Shown here: positions 18,180 to 27,867 of the stretch, piece after piece | Numbering within the stretch: the first letter of the stretch is position 1 | Layout: each line of letters opens with the position of its first letter | The notes under the pieces: generated by a model | Seen by the model: only the letters and a program-made list of their open reading frames with translations | The model's database searches: none | What the model was told of the DNA's origin: nothing | Made by a program: the position numbers and the translations under genes | From: Nesterenkonia sedimenti | GTDB taxonomy: Bacteria > Actinomycetota > Actinomycetes > Actinomycetales > Micrococcaceae | Direction: 5' to 3' | Assembly: GCF_012641515.1 (NCBI RefSeq) | Contig: NZ_JABAHY010000002.1 | Location: 232,840 to 296,839 of the forward strand | Length of the DNA stretch: 64,000 bases

Positions 18180-19016
18180 TCAGTTATGACCCAGTACAGC
18201 ACCGAGGAACTTCTGGGTCCGCTCATGCTCGGGATTGGTGAAGATCTTATCCGGGTGGCCCTCCTCGACCACGCGGCCGCCGTCGAACATCATGACCTTA
18301 TGGCTGACATCGCGGGCGAAGCCCATCTCATGGGTGACGATCAGCATGGTCACATTCGTTGTGTCAGCAACCTCACGCAGAATATTAAGCACATCACCGA
18401 CCACCTCGGGGTCCAGGGCAGAGGTGACCTCATCCAGCAGCAGGATCTCCGGATCCATAGCCAGCGCGCGGGCGATGGCCACACGCTGCTGCTGACCACC
18501 GGAGAGGCTGGTGGGATGGGCATCGGCCTTATCCGGCAGGCCCACCTGTTCCAGCAGGGAGTGGGCGTGTTCGATCGCGTCCTTCTTCGGCCGACCCAGC
18601 ACGTGGATGGGTGCCTCGATGATGTTTTCCAGCACGGTCATATTGGGGAAGAGGTTGAACTGCTGGAAGACCATGCCGATCCGGGTGCGCAGCGCCTTCT
18701 GACGCTTCTTGGAGACCGGCACACGTTTGCCATTGCGCTCCTCGTGGGTCAACGGCTCGCCGTCGATGAAGATATACCCACCGGTGAGCTCCTCCAGGGT
18801 CATCACCAGGCGCAGAATCGTGGTCTTACCGGAGCCTGAGGGGCCGATCAGTGTGACGCGCTCACCGCGGCTGACCGTGAAGTTGAGGTCCTTGAGCACC
18901 ACATTGTCACCGAAGCGCTTCTCAACATCGGTGAACTCGATGACCGGTGTCTCAGCCGACGACGACGGCGCGGCCTCCCTGGGTGCTGGAACAGTGGGGT
19001 CAGTGGGCGTAGGCAA
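18180..19016 (-). CDS. ehuA: Ectoine/hydroxyectoine-type ABC importer ATPase EhuA
   Basis: A 278-residue ATPase of the polar-amino-acid uptake family. Walker A is GPSGSGKTT (about residue 58), the signature is LSGGQQQRVAIARALAM (about 166) and Walker B is ILLLDEVTSALDPE. The insertion GEPLTHEERNGKRVPVSKKR between Walker A and the Q-loop is characteristic of the EhuA subgroup. The acidic and proline-rich first 22 residues are an unaligned extension. It is the last gene of an ehuB-C-D-A operon and overlaps ehuD by 17 bp. Confidence 0.82.
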   Translation of the reverse strand: MPTPTDPTVPAPREAAPSSSAETPVIEFTDVEKRFGDNVVLKDLNFTVSRGERVTLIGPSGSGKTTILRLVMTLEELTGGYIFIDGEPLTHEERNGKRVPVSKKRQKALRTRIGMVFQQFNLFPNMTVLENIIEAPIHVLGRPKKDAIEHAHSLLEQVGLPDKADAHPTSLSGGQQQRVAIARALAMDPEILLLDEVTSALDPEVVGDVLNILREVADTTNVTMLIVTHEMGFARDVSHKVMMFDGGRVVEEGHPDKIFTNPEHERTQKFLGAVLGHN

Positions 19017-19725
19017 GACGCTTCTCCAATCGATTGACCAGAAGGGCAGTGGGGTAGCTGGCGGCCAGGAAGATCAACCCGGCGATGGTGACCGGTTCGT
19101 TGTACCGGAAGGTGTTTCCGCCGATATCGGAAACTGCCAGGGTCACCATTTCCGCAGCACCGATGGCATAGAGGAAAGGGGTGTCCTTGAACATCGAGAT
19201 CGCGTAGTTACCCAGGGACGGGATAGTCGAACGCAGTGCCTGGGGGATGACGACCTTTCGCCAAGTCCGCACTGCCGACATCGACAGGGCGGTGGTGGCC
19301 TCCCACTGGCCCTTGGGCACGGATTCGATACCCGCCCGGTAGACCTCAGACATATAGGTGGCGTAGTGGACACCGAAGACGATGACGCCGATGGTGATTG
19401 CGTCCATCCACAGGAAGGCCCAGAAGAGCAGCAGCAGCTGCACCACGATCGGGGTCATGCGGATGAAATTCGCGGTCCACCGGACGATCCAGGCCAAGGG
19501 CTTGGGGAGGACCATGATCAGGATGGCGATGATCAGACCCAATACTGCAGCGATGATCGTGCCCATGACTGTCACCAGGAGCGTGACCTGCAGGAAGGCC
19601 ATGAGCATATCCGGCAGGATCTCCCAGGCGAACTCCCAATCCCAGAAGGTGGCTCCGGGCGGCTCCTCCGAGGGGGCATCAATTTCGCCAGCCAGTAGCT
19701 GATGAGGCGAGGTCATGTTGCTCAT
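19000..19725 (-). CDS. ehuD: Ectoine/hydroxyectoine-type ABC importer permease EhuD
   Basis: A 241-residue membrane protein with five predicted helices and the His/Glu/Gln/Arg/opine permease signature near residues 130-165 (YRAGIESVPKGQWEATTAL, the EAA loop that docks the ATPase). It is preceded by EhuC with no gap (stop and start are adjacent) and overlaps ehuA. Call made from gene order and the paired permeases. The function in compatible-solute uptake is inferred from the whole operon. Confidence 0.82.
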   Translation of the reverse strand: MSNMTSPHQLLAGEIDAPSEEPPGATFWDWEFAWEILPDMLMAFLQVTLLVTVMGTIIAAVLGLIIAILIMVLPKPLAWIVRWTANFIRMTPIVVQLLLLFWAFLWMDAITIGVIVFGVHYATYMSEVYRAGIESVPKGQWEATTALSMSAVRTWRKVVIPQALRSTIPSLGNYAISMFKDTPFLYAIGAAEMVTLAVSDIGGNTFRYNEPVTIAGLIFLAASYPTALLVNRLEKRLAYAH

Positions 19726-20541
19726 TTACTTCCCCTCCTTCGCCTGTGCTGCATCCTGCTGAACCGGTACGGCAGCATCTGGTGGTGCCGCCTTCGGATC
19801 GGGGGAGAGGATTTCTCTCAGGGAGGGGCCCCGGCCCAGTTTGTGCTTGGCTCGCGCCTCAAGAATCTGCATGAACAGGGTCAGAATCAGGGCGAGGATG
19901 AAGTAGCTGACCAATCCCACAAAGGCGTGGGAGAACCAGATATCGGTGGGTCGGCGCAGATTATCCAGCTCAAAGGTGAGGTCATTGATTCCCGGCAGGA
20001 TGTAGACGATGGCGCTGCCTTTGAGCAGATGGACCCACAGATTGGTCAGTGAAGGAATCATCAGCGCCCAGGCCTGGGGGAAGATGATGCGCCGCATCTT
20101 ATGCGGCCAAGACATGGACAAGGCGGTGGTGGCCTCCCACTGACCTTTCGAAACCGTGGTCAGTGATGCTCGGACTGCTTCGGCCCCGTAGGCCCCGTAG
20201 TTGATACCCAGGGCAGTGATGCCGATCAGGAAGTTATTGCGAACGAAGTCCTCGCCAGGCAGTCCCGGATTGGCCATCCAGAATAGGGGCAGGACGTAGA
20301 CCATCCAGAACAGCAGCACCAGCAGGGAGATACCGCGGAAGAACTCAATGATTACGCGGGCCGGCCCGCGAACCCACAGGCTGGGTGAGCCGGCCATGAG
20401 GCCTAAGACGACTGCGACGACGAAGGCCAGAGCACCGCCGAGCAGGGTGAGTTGAATTGTGGTCAGCAGGCCGTCGATCAGACGCTCCGAGAAGTTGTTC
20501 AACGCCTCGAAGTACTGTGGCCAGTCCTCAAACCAGTCCAT
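19726..20541 (-). CDS. ehuC: Ectoine/hydroxyectoine-type ABC importer permease EhuC
   Basis: A 271-residue permease with about five membrane helices. Its EAA-loop motif VRASLTTVSKGQWEATTAL matches that of EhuD, so the two form a heterodimer. A charged, alanine-proline-rich C-terminal tail (about 225-271) extends into the cytosol. A large hairpin separates the gene from ehuB upstream, which would let the binding protein be made in excess. Confidence 0.82.
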   Translation of the reverse strand: MDWFEDWPQYFEALNNFSERLIDGLLTTIQLTLLGGALAFVVAVVLGLMAGSPSLWVRGPARVIIEFFRGISLLVLLFWMVYVLPLFWMANPGLPGEDFVRNNFLIGITALGINYGAYGAEAVRASLTTVSKGQWEATTALSMSWPHKMRRIIFPQAWALMIPSLTNLWVHLLKGSAIVYILPGINDLTFELDNLRRPTDIWFSHAFVGLVSYFILALILTLFMQILEARAKHKLGRGPSLREILSPDPKAAPPDAAVPVQQDAAQAKEGK

Positions 20542-20579
20542 GGATTCTTTGCCGCTCCTTGAGCCTCAGTGTGTTGGCG

Positions 20580-20622
20580 GACGAAGCGGCCGACCCCCGT
20601 GGGGATCGGCCGCATCTTCGTC
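20580..20622 (-). terminator. Intercistronic hairpin between ehuB and ehuC
   Basis: GACGAAG-CGGCCGA-CCCC pairs with its complement around a two-base loop, with two small bulges, giving an almost continuous 18-bp stem. It lies 15 bp past the ehuB stop. There is no T-run. Such a stem in a binding-protein/permease operon usually gives partial termination or 3'-end protection. Confidence 0.65.
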
Positions 20623-20637
20623 AGCGCGATGAAGGGA

Positions 20638-21564
20638 TCAGTCGAGGTACTGCTCGTTCAGTGCCTCGATATCGCCCTCGCAGAGCTCTTCGGTAGTCAG
20701 CTCAGCCGGAGGAATCTCCTCGTCGGTGAAGCCGTACTCGCCGATGATGTCGAGCAGCTCGCCGCTGTCCTTCAGATCAGCCAGGACATCGTTGTACTCA
20801 CCGAGCAGCTCATCGTCAGCAAAGCGGAAGACAGTGGAACCGGCCGAGACTTCATGGGCGAAGTTCTCGGTGACCTCCAGGCCGTCCATTTCGCCAGCCA
20901 TAGCTTCCAGGGAGATCGCGGTCAGAGCGAACACATCAGCGCGTCCGCCTTCAACGAAGTCAACACCGTCTTCGGCACTACCCACACCTTCAGCGTCTAC
21001 GCCGACCTCTTCGGCATATCCGGCCTCAACGCCTGCAGTCAGAGTGACAACCTCGATGCCGTGTTCCTCCTGGGCCTCAGCGAGGTCCTCGAAGTCGTGG
21101 ACATCATAGGGGTTGCCCTCTTCGACCAGGAACGCGGTGGTGTACATGATCTCTGGCTCGGAGAAGGAGGCCTGCTCACAGCGGTCCGGAGTAATGGACA
21201 TGCCTGCTGCCACCACGTCCCACTGGCCGGAGTTCAGGCCGGGGATGAGGCTGTCCCAGTCGGTGAGTTCAGCTTCAACGTCGTAGCCGAGCTGCTCGCC
21301 CAGGATCTCCTCCGTCAGCGCAAGAGCTGCACCGGTGGCTTCACCGTCATCGTCCAGCCAGGAGTAGGGCTCCTCGCCAGCGATCGCCACGGTGAGGGTC
21401 TCGCCCTCTTCAATGGTGAGTTCTTCACCCTGTTCGACGTTGGCATCCTCGTCGGATACCGCATCGCCGTTGTCGTCACCGTTGTCTCCGCCGCAGGCGG
21501 TCAGTGCCAGCAGAGCAGCACTGGAGAGTGCGCCGACACGCAGCGCGGAAGTTTTGAAACTCAT
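20638..21564 (-). CDS. ehuB: Ectoine/hydroxyectoine-type ABC substrate-binding lipoprotein EhuB
   Basis: A 308-residue exported lipoprotein. The signal ends LLALTACGG, with the lipid-bearing Cys at about residue 24, followed by an acidic linker (about 25-55) and an SBP_bac_3 fold. EhuB-type blocks are LIPGLNSGQWDVVAAGMSIT, DRCEQASFSEPEIMY, EEGNPYDVHDFEDLAE and LTAGVEAGYAEEVGV. It captures ectoine, hydroxyectoine or a related zwitterion outside the membrane. The highly acidic surface would suit a salt-tolerant host. It is first in the operon, with paired palindromes upstream. Confidence 0.82.
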   Translation of the reverse strand: MSFKTSALRVGALSSAALLALTACGGDNGDDNGDAVSDEDANVEQGEELTIEEGETLTVAIAGEEPYSWLDDDGEATGAALALTEEILGEQLGYDVEAELTDWDSLIPGLNSGQWDVVAAGMSITPDRCEQASFSEPEIMYTTAFLVEEGNPYDVHDFEDLAEAQEEHGIEVVTLTAGVEAGYAEEVGVDAEGVGSAEDGVDFVEGGRADVFALTAISLEAMAGEMDGLEVTENFAHEVSAGSTVFRFADDELLGEYNDVLADLKDSGELLDIIGEYGFTDEEIPPAELTTEELCEGDIEALNEQYLD

Positions 21565-21939
21565 CTGGTACTTACCTCAGTTTCCTCATGGTCGGTTATG
21601 CGAGTGGATACCTTTACCGGTGGTAAGACTGACGATGATCTTACGCCCGGTAAGCACGCGTATCTACCCCTACGCTATGGATAAAGCCAGGATTTACAAA
21701 CTGAATCTCCTGATGGAGACGCAGATTCGACCCCTGGGATGACTTCAGGAAATTCTGGGGAAATTTAGTACCTAGGGGCGGGGATCCGCAGGATATCCAC
21801 GGAGTTCGGGGGGTTGGATATCTCTGACAATTCAGCTGCAGTTTCTCTGCATCACAAGTCGATAAACTTTTCTTCGGATGCGTGGATATGCCGTGCATCC
21901 TTCCCGGAGACGGTGCCACTACGTCAAGAAAGAGGTCCC
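21565..21939. other. 375-bp divergent control region between ehuB and a dehydrogenase
   Basis: No gene is supported here. It holds two palindromes close to ehuB (listed separately). Further right, GGATATC-type heptamers occur at 21791-21797 and 21816-21822, with a related GGATATG at 21884-21890. An ORF reading through from 21814 is an upstream extension of the dehydrogenase frame and lacks a ribosome site. Confidence 0.5.
21614..21654. promoter_or_regulatory. Tandem palindromic operators upstream of ehuB
   Basis: TTACC-GGT-GGTAA (21614-21626) and CTTAC-GCCCG-GTAAG (21640-21654) are both perfect and share the half site TTAC/GTAA, with centres 27 bp apart. Their position 50-90 bp upstream of ehuB suggests binding of a dimeric regulator, not encoded nearby. 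Confidence 0.5.
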
Positions 21940-22893
21940 ATGAGCGGCAAGAGAATTCTGATCACGACTGACTATCTCAAACCTGGGGATGAGGTTGACC
22001 AGTTCCTACGTGACCAGAGTTATGAGCCCATCTACCGGCCGATGGGAGGGGCCACCGCACAAGAACTGATCGAGGCGCTGCAGGATGTGATCGGCGCCTT
22101 GGTCGCCAATGACCCACTTACCGATGAGGTACTGTCTCAGACTCCGCAGTTGCGGGCCATTGTCCGCACCGGGGTGGGGTATGACTCAGTGGATATCGAG
22201 GCAGCTGCTCGGTATGGGATTACCGTCAGCAACCTCCCGGGCGTCAACGCGAATGCGGTAGCTGAGTACACCCTCGGGCTCATCATCGCCGCGGCCCGTC
22301 GTCTGGTGCAGTCAGCCATCGGGGTTCAAGCAGGCGGCTGGCCGCGGGAGGATGGACAGGAGCTGCGCGGGGCCACCCTGGGTCTGATCGGCTATGGGGC
22401 GATCGCCAAAGCGGTTGTTCCACTGGCCAGGGCATTTGGGATGCGGGTCCTCTGCTCAACAGGAAACCTCGAGCCTGAGCCACTGGATGGAGTCGAGTTC
22501 ACGGACCTCAACACGCTGCTTGCTGCATCCGATTACGTCTCCATCCACACGGCCCTGAATGAACGTACCCGCGGGATGATCGGTGCGGAGCAGCTTCAGC
22601 TGATGAAACCTCAAGCGATCCTGATCAACACCGCCCGGGGCCCAATCGTTGACGAAAACGCCCTCAGCCACGCAGTTCAGCAGGGGCAGATCCGCGGTGC
22701 AGCCCTCGATGTCGCCTCCGAAGAGCCCCTGCCTGCGGATTCACCACTGAGAGCGCACGAGAACATCGTCGTCTATTCTCATCTTGCCGGTCAGACAGCT
22801 CAGGCGCGGGCCGCCGCGGGCTTAAAGGGCGCCCGCGAGCTCCTGGCATCCCTCAACGGCACCCCCGAGTATCCGGTGACCTCAGCTGAGTGA
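21940..22893 (+). CDS. D-isomer-specific 2-hydroxyacid dehydrogenase (SerA-like)
   Basis: A 317-residue NAD-dependent dehydrogenase without a C-terminal ACT domain. The catalytic Arg lies in [12 protein letters not shown], and the NAD loop is [17 protein letters not shown] (about residue 147). Near the C-terminus the usual catalytic His position reads YSHLAGQT, so the His appears kept. The first catalytic block is [11 protein letters not shown]. It may reduce hydroxypyruvate or another 2-oxoacid; 3-phosphoglycerate is less likely given its length. Start 21940 is chosen for the AAGAGG ribosome site. It overlaps recR by 12 bp, convergent. Confidence 0.85.
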   Translation: MSGKRILITTDYLKPGDEVDQFLRDQSYEPIYRPMGGATAQELIEALQDVIGALVANDPLTDEVLSQTPQLRAIVRTGVGYDSVDIEAAARYGITVSNLPGVNANAVAEYTLGLIIAAARRLVQSAIGVQAGGWPREDGQELRGATLGLIGYGAIAKAVVPLARAFGMRVLCSTGNLEPEPLDGVEFTDLNTLLAASDYVSIHTALNERTRGMIGAEQLQLMKPQAILINTARGPIVDENALSHAVQQGQIRGAALDVASEEPLPADSPLRAHENIVVYSHLAGQTAQARAAAGLKGARELLASLNGTPEYPVTSAE

Positions 22894-23478
22894 GGTACGG
22901 CCTTCGAAGGCCCGGCCCAGGGTCACGTCATCGGCGTATTCCAGATCCCCGCCCACGGGTAGGCCTGAGGCCAGGCGGGTGATCTTGATGCCGATCGACC
23001 CCAGCATCCGCACCAGATAGGTGGAGGTGGCTTCACCTTCCAGATTGGGGTCGGTGGCGATGATGACCTCTTGGATCGCGTCATCGGAAAGTCGGTTCAG
23101 CAGCTCCCGGATATGCAGCTGATCAGGTCCAATGCCTGCGATGGGGTTAATGGCCCCGCCGAGGACGTGATACCGGCCCCGGAACGACCGGGTGCGCTCG
23201 ATGGCCATAACGTCCTTGGACTCCTCGACCACGCAGATCACCGAGGCATCCCTGCGAGTGTCCAGACAGATCCGGCACTTCGACTCCTCGGAGACGTTGA
23301 AGCAGATCTCGCAGAACTGGACCTTGTCCTTGACCGTGCGGATCGCATCAGCCAGCCGGCGCATATCCTCGGCGTCGGCCTCCAGGATATGGAAGGCCAC
23401 ACGCTGAGCTGACTTCGGGCCGATACCGGGAAGCCTGCCGAGCTCGTCGATCAGGTCTTGGACTGCGCCTTCATACAC
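22882..23478 (-). CDS. recR: Recombination mediator RecR
   Basis: A 198-residue RecR of normal length. It has the helix-hairpin-helix [22 protein letters not shown] (residues 9-30), the four-cysteine zinc finger ([22 protein letters not shown], about 55-76) and a Toprim domain ([15 protein letters not shown]). It acts with RecF and RecO in loading RecA at gaps. It lies 11 bp after dnaX in the same direction. The ybaB/ebfC gene that often sits between these two is missing. Confidence 0.97.
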   Translation of the reverse strand: MYEGAVQDLIDELGRLPGIGPKSAQRVAFHILEADAEDMRRLADAIRTVKDKVQFCEICFNVSEESKCRICLDTRRDASVICVVEESKDVMAIERTRSFRGRYHVLGGAINPIAGIGPDQLHIRELLNRLSDDAIQEVIIATDPNLEGEATSTYLVRMLGSIGIKITRLASGLPVGGDLEYADDVTLGRAFEGRTSLS

Positions 23479-23489
23479 AATGGACCAGT

Positions 23490-25712
23490 TTACGGCCCAG
23501 AATCGTCCAGACGCCGCTCTTCGATCAGCACGCCATCGAGGATTTTCTCAATCGCGCGACGGCCGAAGACTCCTGAATGCTCGAGGTCGGCGTCGTCGTC
23601 GCTCGGAATGTCCTCCATCTCATCAGCCGGCGGGGGCTGCTCCGCCCAATCCGGCGGAGGTGTGGCGTCATAGTCCTCATTGGGCTCCTCTGGGGTATCC
23701 CAACTGGGCATAGCTGCCCGCGCTGCCTCAGCGGGGGAGGGGGAGGAGGGCGACGACGGCGCAGCCGGAGGCTGAGCAGGTCCACGGCGGGCGAAGGCCG
23801 GCACCACTGGTTTCTCCGGCGGTTTCTTCCGCACTGGTTCCGAGGGAGAATCCGGTGTGGGTTCCTCAGGGGCCGGTTCGGGCTCAGAATCCCAGCTTCC
23901 CCACTCTTGAGGAGGCTCAGGCTGCGGCTGCTGGGGTTCGGCCGGAGCTGAAGGCTCAGCCCGGCCTTCAGCTTTTGGGGGCGGCCCCTGGCCAGTGAGA
24001 TCAAGCCGAACCTGAATCCCGACGACCTCCTGGATGGCCTCGGTGAGGGCCTGCTCCCCACCACGGTTGGTGAAGGTATTGCGGGCACCTTCATTGGTGA
24101 AGGCCAGCGAAAGGGACTGTCCGTCGAATCCGGAGACCTGCACATTGCCTTTGACCAGCATCCACAGCATGCGGGAGCGGGTCTTCATCGCCTCGACGAT
24201 GTCCGGCCAGGCCTGCTGCATACGCGCGGTGTTCCCGCCGCCGGGGGGAGATTGCGAGGGCGCGGGTTTTGCTGGCGCAGGCTGAGGTGGTTGGGGTTGC
24301 TGAGTATGAGGCTGTTGGGGTTGCTGCGGCTGCTGAGGTGCCCGGTCCGGTTCGGGAGTTGGCTCTGGCTCCGGTTCCGGTTTGGCCGCTGGAGGTCCCG
24401 AGACCCCGGGGGCTGCCCAACCGGGCTCAGGATCAGGCTCGGGTGTGGGCTGGCTTTCCGGCGCAGGCTGGACCGCAGGCTTCGGTGCGGGCGGCTGGGA
24501 GGTGACCTCACTGGGTGCCTCATCAGCCGGAGTGCTGCCTGCACCTGCGGTGAAGTCCATGCGCCGCTCAAGCCGCTCCAGCCGGGCAGCGAGACTGGCC
24601 TGTCCCTGTTCTGCATGAGGCAGCAGCAGTCGAGCCATCAGCAGTTCCAAGTGCAGCCGGGGAGAGGTGGCTCCGACCATCTCAGTCAGGGCATTGGCGG
24701 TGATATCGGCAGCACGGGACAACTCGGCAGACCCAATCTGCTGAGTCTGGTTCTGCATGGTCCGGATCTGGTCCTCCGGGACCCCGCGCAGGATTGCCTG
24801 CGGGTTCTCGGGGGTGGACTTCACAATGATGAGATCCCGCAGTCGTTCCAGGAGATCCTCAACGAACCGGCGTGGATCCTGCCCGGACTGCACGACCCGA
24901 TCCACCACATGGAAGGCTTTGGCTCCGTCGAGAGCGGAGACCGCATCGACGACTTCATCCAGCAGGGTGGCATGAGTGAAGCCCAGCAGCGCGACCGCCC
25001 GGTCATAATCCAGGCCCTCGGTGCCGGCACCGGCAATCAGCTGATCCAGCACCGAAAGAGTGTCTCGGACCGAACCGCCGCCAGCCCGCAGCACCAGCTG
25101 CAGCACACCCGGAGCGGTGGCGACCCCCTCCTGAGTGCATAGCCGCTCGAGGTAGTCCAACAGGGGCTCAGGCGGAACCAGCCGGAAGGGATAGTGGTGA
25201 GTACGCGAGCGGATGGTGCCGATGACCTTATCCGGCTCTGTGGTGGCGAAGATGAACTTGATATGAGCCGGGGGCTCCTCGACGATCTTCAGCAGCGCAT
25301 TGAATCCGGCCGCGGTGACCATATGCGCCTCATCGATGATGAAGATCTTGTAGCGGTCCCGTACCGGAGCGAATGTGGCCCGTTCGCGCAGGTCACGTGC
25401 GTCGTCGACACCACCGTGAGAGGCGGCGTCGATCTCAATGACATCCAGCGAGCCCGGGCCGCCGGTGGCCAGATCCCGGCAGGATTCGCATTCGCCGCAG
25501 GGAGTTCCGGTCGGCCCGGCTGAGCAGTTCAGGCAACGGGCCAGGATCCGTGCCGAGGTGGTCTTACCGCAGCCGCGCGGCCCAGAGAACAGGTAAGCAT
25601 GTGAGACGGCATCCTTGCTCAGAGCCGTCATCAACGGCGTAGTGACATGCTCCTGGCCGATGACATCGGCGAAGGTATCTGGCCGGTAGCGGCGGTACAG
25701 GGCGGTGCTCAC
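23490..25712 (-). CDS. dnaX: DNA polymerase III subunit gamma/tau
   Basis: A 740-residue clamp-loader subunit. Walker A is [18 protein letters not shown] (about residue 43), a four-Cys zinc module follows ([19 protein letters not shown]), then Walker B IIDEAHMV and the sensor FIFATTEP. Domain III ends near 375. A long Pro/Gln/Glu-rich low-complexity linker (about 385-510) leads to a C-terminal tau-like segment (about 515-590) and a second Pro-rich tail. GTG start with TAAGGT (25719-25724) 6 nt upstream, leaderless. Confidence 0.96.
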   Translation of the reverse strand: MSTALYRRYRPDTFADVIGQEHVTTPLMTALSKDAVSHAYLFSGPRGCGKTTSARILARCLNCSAGPTGTPCGECESCRDLATGGPGSLDVIEIDAASHGGVDDARDLRERATFAPVRDRYKIFIIDEAHMVTAAGFNALLKIVEEPPAHIKFIFATTEPDKVIGTIRSRTHHYPFRLVPPEPLLDYLERLCTQEGVATAPGVLQLVLRAGGGSVRDTLSVLDQLIAGAGTEGLDYDRAVALLGFTHATLLDEVVDAVSALDGAKAFHVVDRVVQSGQDPRRFVEDLLERLRDLIIVKSTPENPQAILRGVPEDQIRTMQNQTQQIGSAELSRAADITANALTEMVGATSPRLHLELLMARLLLPHAEQGQASLAARLERLERRMDFTAGAGSTPADEAPSEVTSQPPAPKPAVQPAPESQPTPEPDPEPGWAAPGVSGPPAAKPEPEPEPTPEPDRAPQQPQQPQQPHTQQPQPPQPAPAKPAPSQSPPGGGNTARMQQAWPDIVEAMKTRSRMLWMLVKGNVQVSGFDGQSLSLAFTNEGARNTFTNRGGEQALTEAIQEVVGIQVRLDLTGQGPPPKAEGRAEPSAPAEPQQPQPEPPQEWGSWDSEPEPAPEEPTPDSPSEPVRKKPPEKPVVPAFARRGPAQPPAAPSSPSSPSPAEAARAAMPSWDTPEEPNEDYDATPPPDWAEQPPPADEMEDIPSDDDADLEHSGVFGRRAIEKILDGVLIEERRLDDSGP

Positions 25713-25718
25713 CCTTAG

Positions 25719-25724
25719 ACCTTA
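25719..25724 (-). promoter_or_regulatory. Leaderless -10 box of dnaX
   Basis: TAAGGT on the reverse strand lies 6 nt before the GTG of dnaX. No ribosome-binding sequence is present, so this sets the start. Confidence 0.55.
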
Positions 25725-25795
25725 TCGCGGTCACCCGACGCGGGCGGAACCGAGAAGATTTACGGGGAGACGATCTCGAGGGAGGGCGTCCCCAT

Positions 25796-25801
25796 TAGGC
25801 T
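25796..25801 (+). promoter_or_regulatory. Leaderless -10 box of the Nudix gene
   Basis: TAGGCT ends 6 nt before the ATG at 25808. The arrangement mirrors that of the divergent dnaX promoter, 72 bp away. Confidence 0.55.
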
Positions 25802-25807
25802 GACAGG

Positions 25808-26287
25808 ATGAGCCAGGTGGTAGATCGGTTTCAGGTTATTCCGGCAGCGTATGTGCTGCTGGTTGATGAGAGTGGCCGGGTGCTGCTGACCTTCCGGCGA
25901 GGAACCGGGTATATGGATGAGCACTGGGCTTTCGGGGCCGCGGGACATGTCGAGGCGGATGAGTCCGTGTGCCAAGCCGCAGTCCGGGAGGCTCAGGAGG
26001 AGTTAGGCGTCGTCATCAGCGAAGAGGACCTCGAGCCCCTGACCGTTATGCACCGCACCCGCGGAAATGGACAGGCCATCGATGAGCGCGTGGACTTCTT
26101 CTTTACTGTCAGACAGTGGCAGGGCCTACCGCAGATCCAGGAGCCGGATAAGGCCGTGGACCTCATCTGGGCCGAACCCGCGGCCCTACCCCAGCCCCTC
26201 GTTCCGCATGAGTCCTACGTACTGGACCAATGGCTCAGGGGCACACTGAAACCGATTGAGGCCTACGGTTTCACCAGCTGGTCCTGA
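25808..26287 (+). CDS. Nudix hydrolase
   Basis: A 159-residue Nudix protein. The box spans GHVEADESVCQAAVREAQEE followed by LGV (about residues 46-69), fitting GX5EX7REUXEEXGU with the metal-binding glutamates kept. Nudix enzymes hydrolyse nucleoside diphosphates linked to another group. The substrate is not predictable, and the sequence resembles stand-alone NTP or dNTP pyrophosphohydrolases. It is divergent from dnaX and convergent with the HNH protein gene (26-bp gap). Confidence 0.88.
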   Translation: MSQVVDRFQVIPAAYVLLVDESGRVLLTFRRGTGYMDEHWAFGAAGHVEADESVCQAAVREAQEELGVVISEEDLEPLTVMHRTRGNGQAIDERVDFFFTVRQWQGLPQIQEPDKAVDLIWAEPAALPQPLVPHESYVLDQWLRGTLKPIEAYGFTSWS

Positions 26288-26313
26288 GATCGTCTGTGCC
26301 GGCTGATATCTGC

Positions 26314-27654
26314 TCAGGCGGCTTTGCGGTGTGCGCGGCTGTCTGAGGGTAGGTCGGCGTTGGGTGGGGGTAGGTATCCGTGGGATTTGAGTCGGTGATG
26401 GCGTCTACAGAGTGCCCAGAGGTTGGCCCCGGTGGTGGGTCCGGCTCTTTCGTGGGGGATCTGATGATCGAGATCGCTGCGTTCGGCTGTGATGGTGCAG
26501 CCTGGTGCCTGGCAGACCCCGTCACGGAAGATAATCGCATCCCGTAGTCGTTCGGGTGCGAACCGGCCGTTGTAAACCACGCTGAGAATGTCCCGGTCTG
26601 CCTGTTTCTTGTTCTTTTGAGTACCAGCGGTGTACCACTCATGCTCCGCCTCGGGATCAGCAGCCAGTTTCCGGATATCCGCGGCGGGGATGACGCTGGC
26701 CCGGTCGGAGCTGATGGCGGGTTCGTCTGATCCCCCGGTCAGCGTCTCTTCGGGGACCATCACGCAGATCTTGGCGGAGATGGGTGTGCTGTAGCAATGG
26801 CCATCGCGCAGACAGGCGCTGAGGAGGTCTGCCTCCCGCTGACGGATGGTCCGATCATCCACATCGGCAGCAGCGGTCTCGGGGTCGTAGTCCTGATGCC
26901 GGGCATCGAAGTCGATCGGAGTGTTCTCGTCCACTCCCACTGCGGCTGGATGAGATCCGTCGATGAGCGGCTGGTCGGAATCCTTTGGTTGTGCCCGGTT
27001 CATTCCTCGTGCTGCGGCGTGGACCTTCTTCTCGATCGCCTTAGCCTCAACAGTCGGGATGTAGAGCTCCAAGAAGCTCATGCCGTTTTCACCGTGGTAG
27101 AAGCTGGCATACCGGTGTTCCTTGGCTTCCTCGGCTGCTGCGTTGAACAGCTCCACGTCTAGTTCGGGGATACGGCGGATCACCCAGTTCTTCAACTCGG
27201 ATGGGGTCTTCCCCGGAGCTATCTCGGCTAGTTCGGCATCGAGGATCTCCAGCAGGTCCTCGCGGTGGATGATGGGGCTGGTCTCTACAGCGGCCTTGCG
27301 GAGTGTGGTGAGGTTGATGGCACCGGTGCGGAAGGTTTTCCAGAACTTCGGCAGGTGCTCACGCACGTATTCAGCGTCATTGAGTACGGCGGTGGCCTGC
27401 TGGTCACTCATCCCCAACAGGACTCCGGCCTGCCGGTTGGCCTGCCGGGCATCAGCAGCTCGGATGAAGGGACTCTCACCAGTGACGGCTTTCTGCCGCG
27501 CCGCACGATGGGTGAGGAAATGCTCAATAGAGGTGGCGGTGGCGCGATTGGCATCAATGATGGATTCCCAGGCAGCTTCCATTCCCTCTTCACACATGAA
27601 GTGAGAGGCACGCTCCGGAATCTCCGGGCGAGGAAACTGCTGTTCATCCTTCAT
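26314..27654 (-). CDS. DUF222 / HNH endonuclease-domain (13E12-type) repeat protein
   Basis: A 446-residue protein. The large helical DUF222 region spans about residues 25-330 (EEGMEAAWESIIDANRATAT, then DRTIRQREADLLSACLRDG). A C-terminal HNH nuclease-like domain has the motif CQAPGCTITAERSDLDHQIP and LCRRHHRLKSHGYLPPPNAD. This is the multicopy actinobacterial 13E12 family; its role is unclear. The start at 27654 is set by TAGCGT (27662-27667) 7 nt upstream. The 3' end has a near-identical copy at the right edge of the window. Confidence 0.9.
   Translation of the reverse strand: MKDEQQFPRPEIPERASHFMCEEGMEAAWESIIDANRATATSIEHFLTHRAARQKAVTGESPFIRAADARQANRQAGVLLGMSDQQATAVLNDAEYVREHLPKFWKTFRTGAINLTTLRKAAVETSPIIHREDLLEILDAELAEIAPGKTPSELKNWVIRRIPELDVELFNAAAEEAKEHRYASFYHGENGMSFLELYIPTVEAKAIEKKVHAAARGMNRAQPKDSDQPLIDGSHPAAVGVDENTPIDFDARHQDYDPETAAADVDDRTIRQREADLLSACLRDGHCYSTPISAKICVMVPEETLTGGSDEPAISSDRASVIPAADIRKLAADPEAEHEWYTAGTQKNKKQADRDILSVVYNGRFAPERLRDAIIFRDGVCQAPGCTITAERSDLDHQIPHERAGPTTGANLWALCRRHHRLKSHGYLPPPNADLPSDSRAHRKAA
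26372..26425. repeat. DUF222/HNH gene 3' repeat, left copy
   Basis: This 54-bp stretch of the HNH coding region matches 63947-64000 at 50 of 54 positions, with the last 28 identical, in the same orientation. The match continues for an unknown length beyond the window. Confidence 0.85.
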
Positions 27655-27802
27655 GAAACCCACGCTACCCCTGGCACCGGACATGCCCAGATACCAGGTG
27701 GCACCTGTCTAAGTGGCTGCTGTTGATCTCCATACACCCACTGTACGAAGGGGTGCGGACATGGCGATGTTCCAAGGGTTCGGACTCGCAGTGAAAACCA
27801 AA

Positions 27803-27836
27803 GAGTGCCCTGCCCCAAGAATGGGCCAGGGCACTC
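27803..27836 (-). terminator. Hairpin downstream of the acidic secreted-protein gene
   Basis: GAGTGCCCTG-CCCC pairs with GGG-CCAGGGCACTC around a short loop. It lies about 30 bp past the stop at 27868 on the reverse strand, where TTTGG follows the stem. Confidence 0.65.
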
Positions 27837-27867
27837 CGGACGAGGCAAAGTGTCGGGTCGTGGGAAT

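Noticed and set aside
23525..24618. Several frames rich in Pro/Arg/Ser around the middle of dnaX
   Set aside because: These are shadows of the repetitive Pro/Gln linker of DnaX. The apparent repeats are low-complexity coding sequence, not a separate repeat array.
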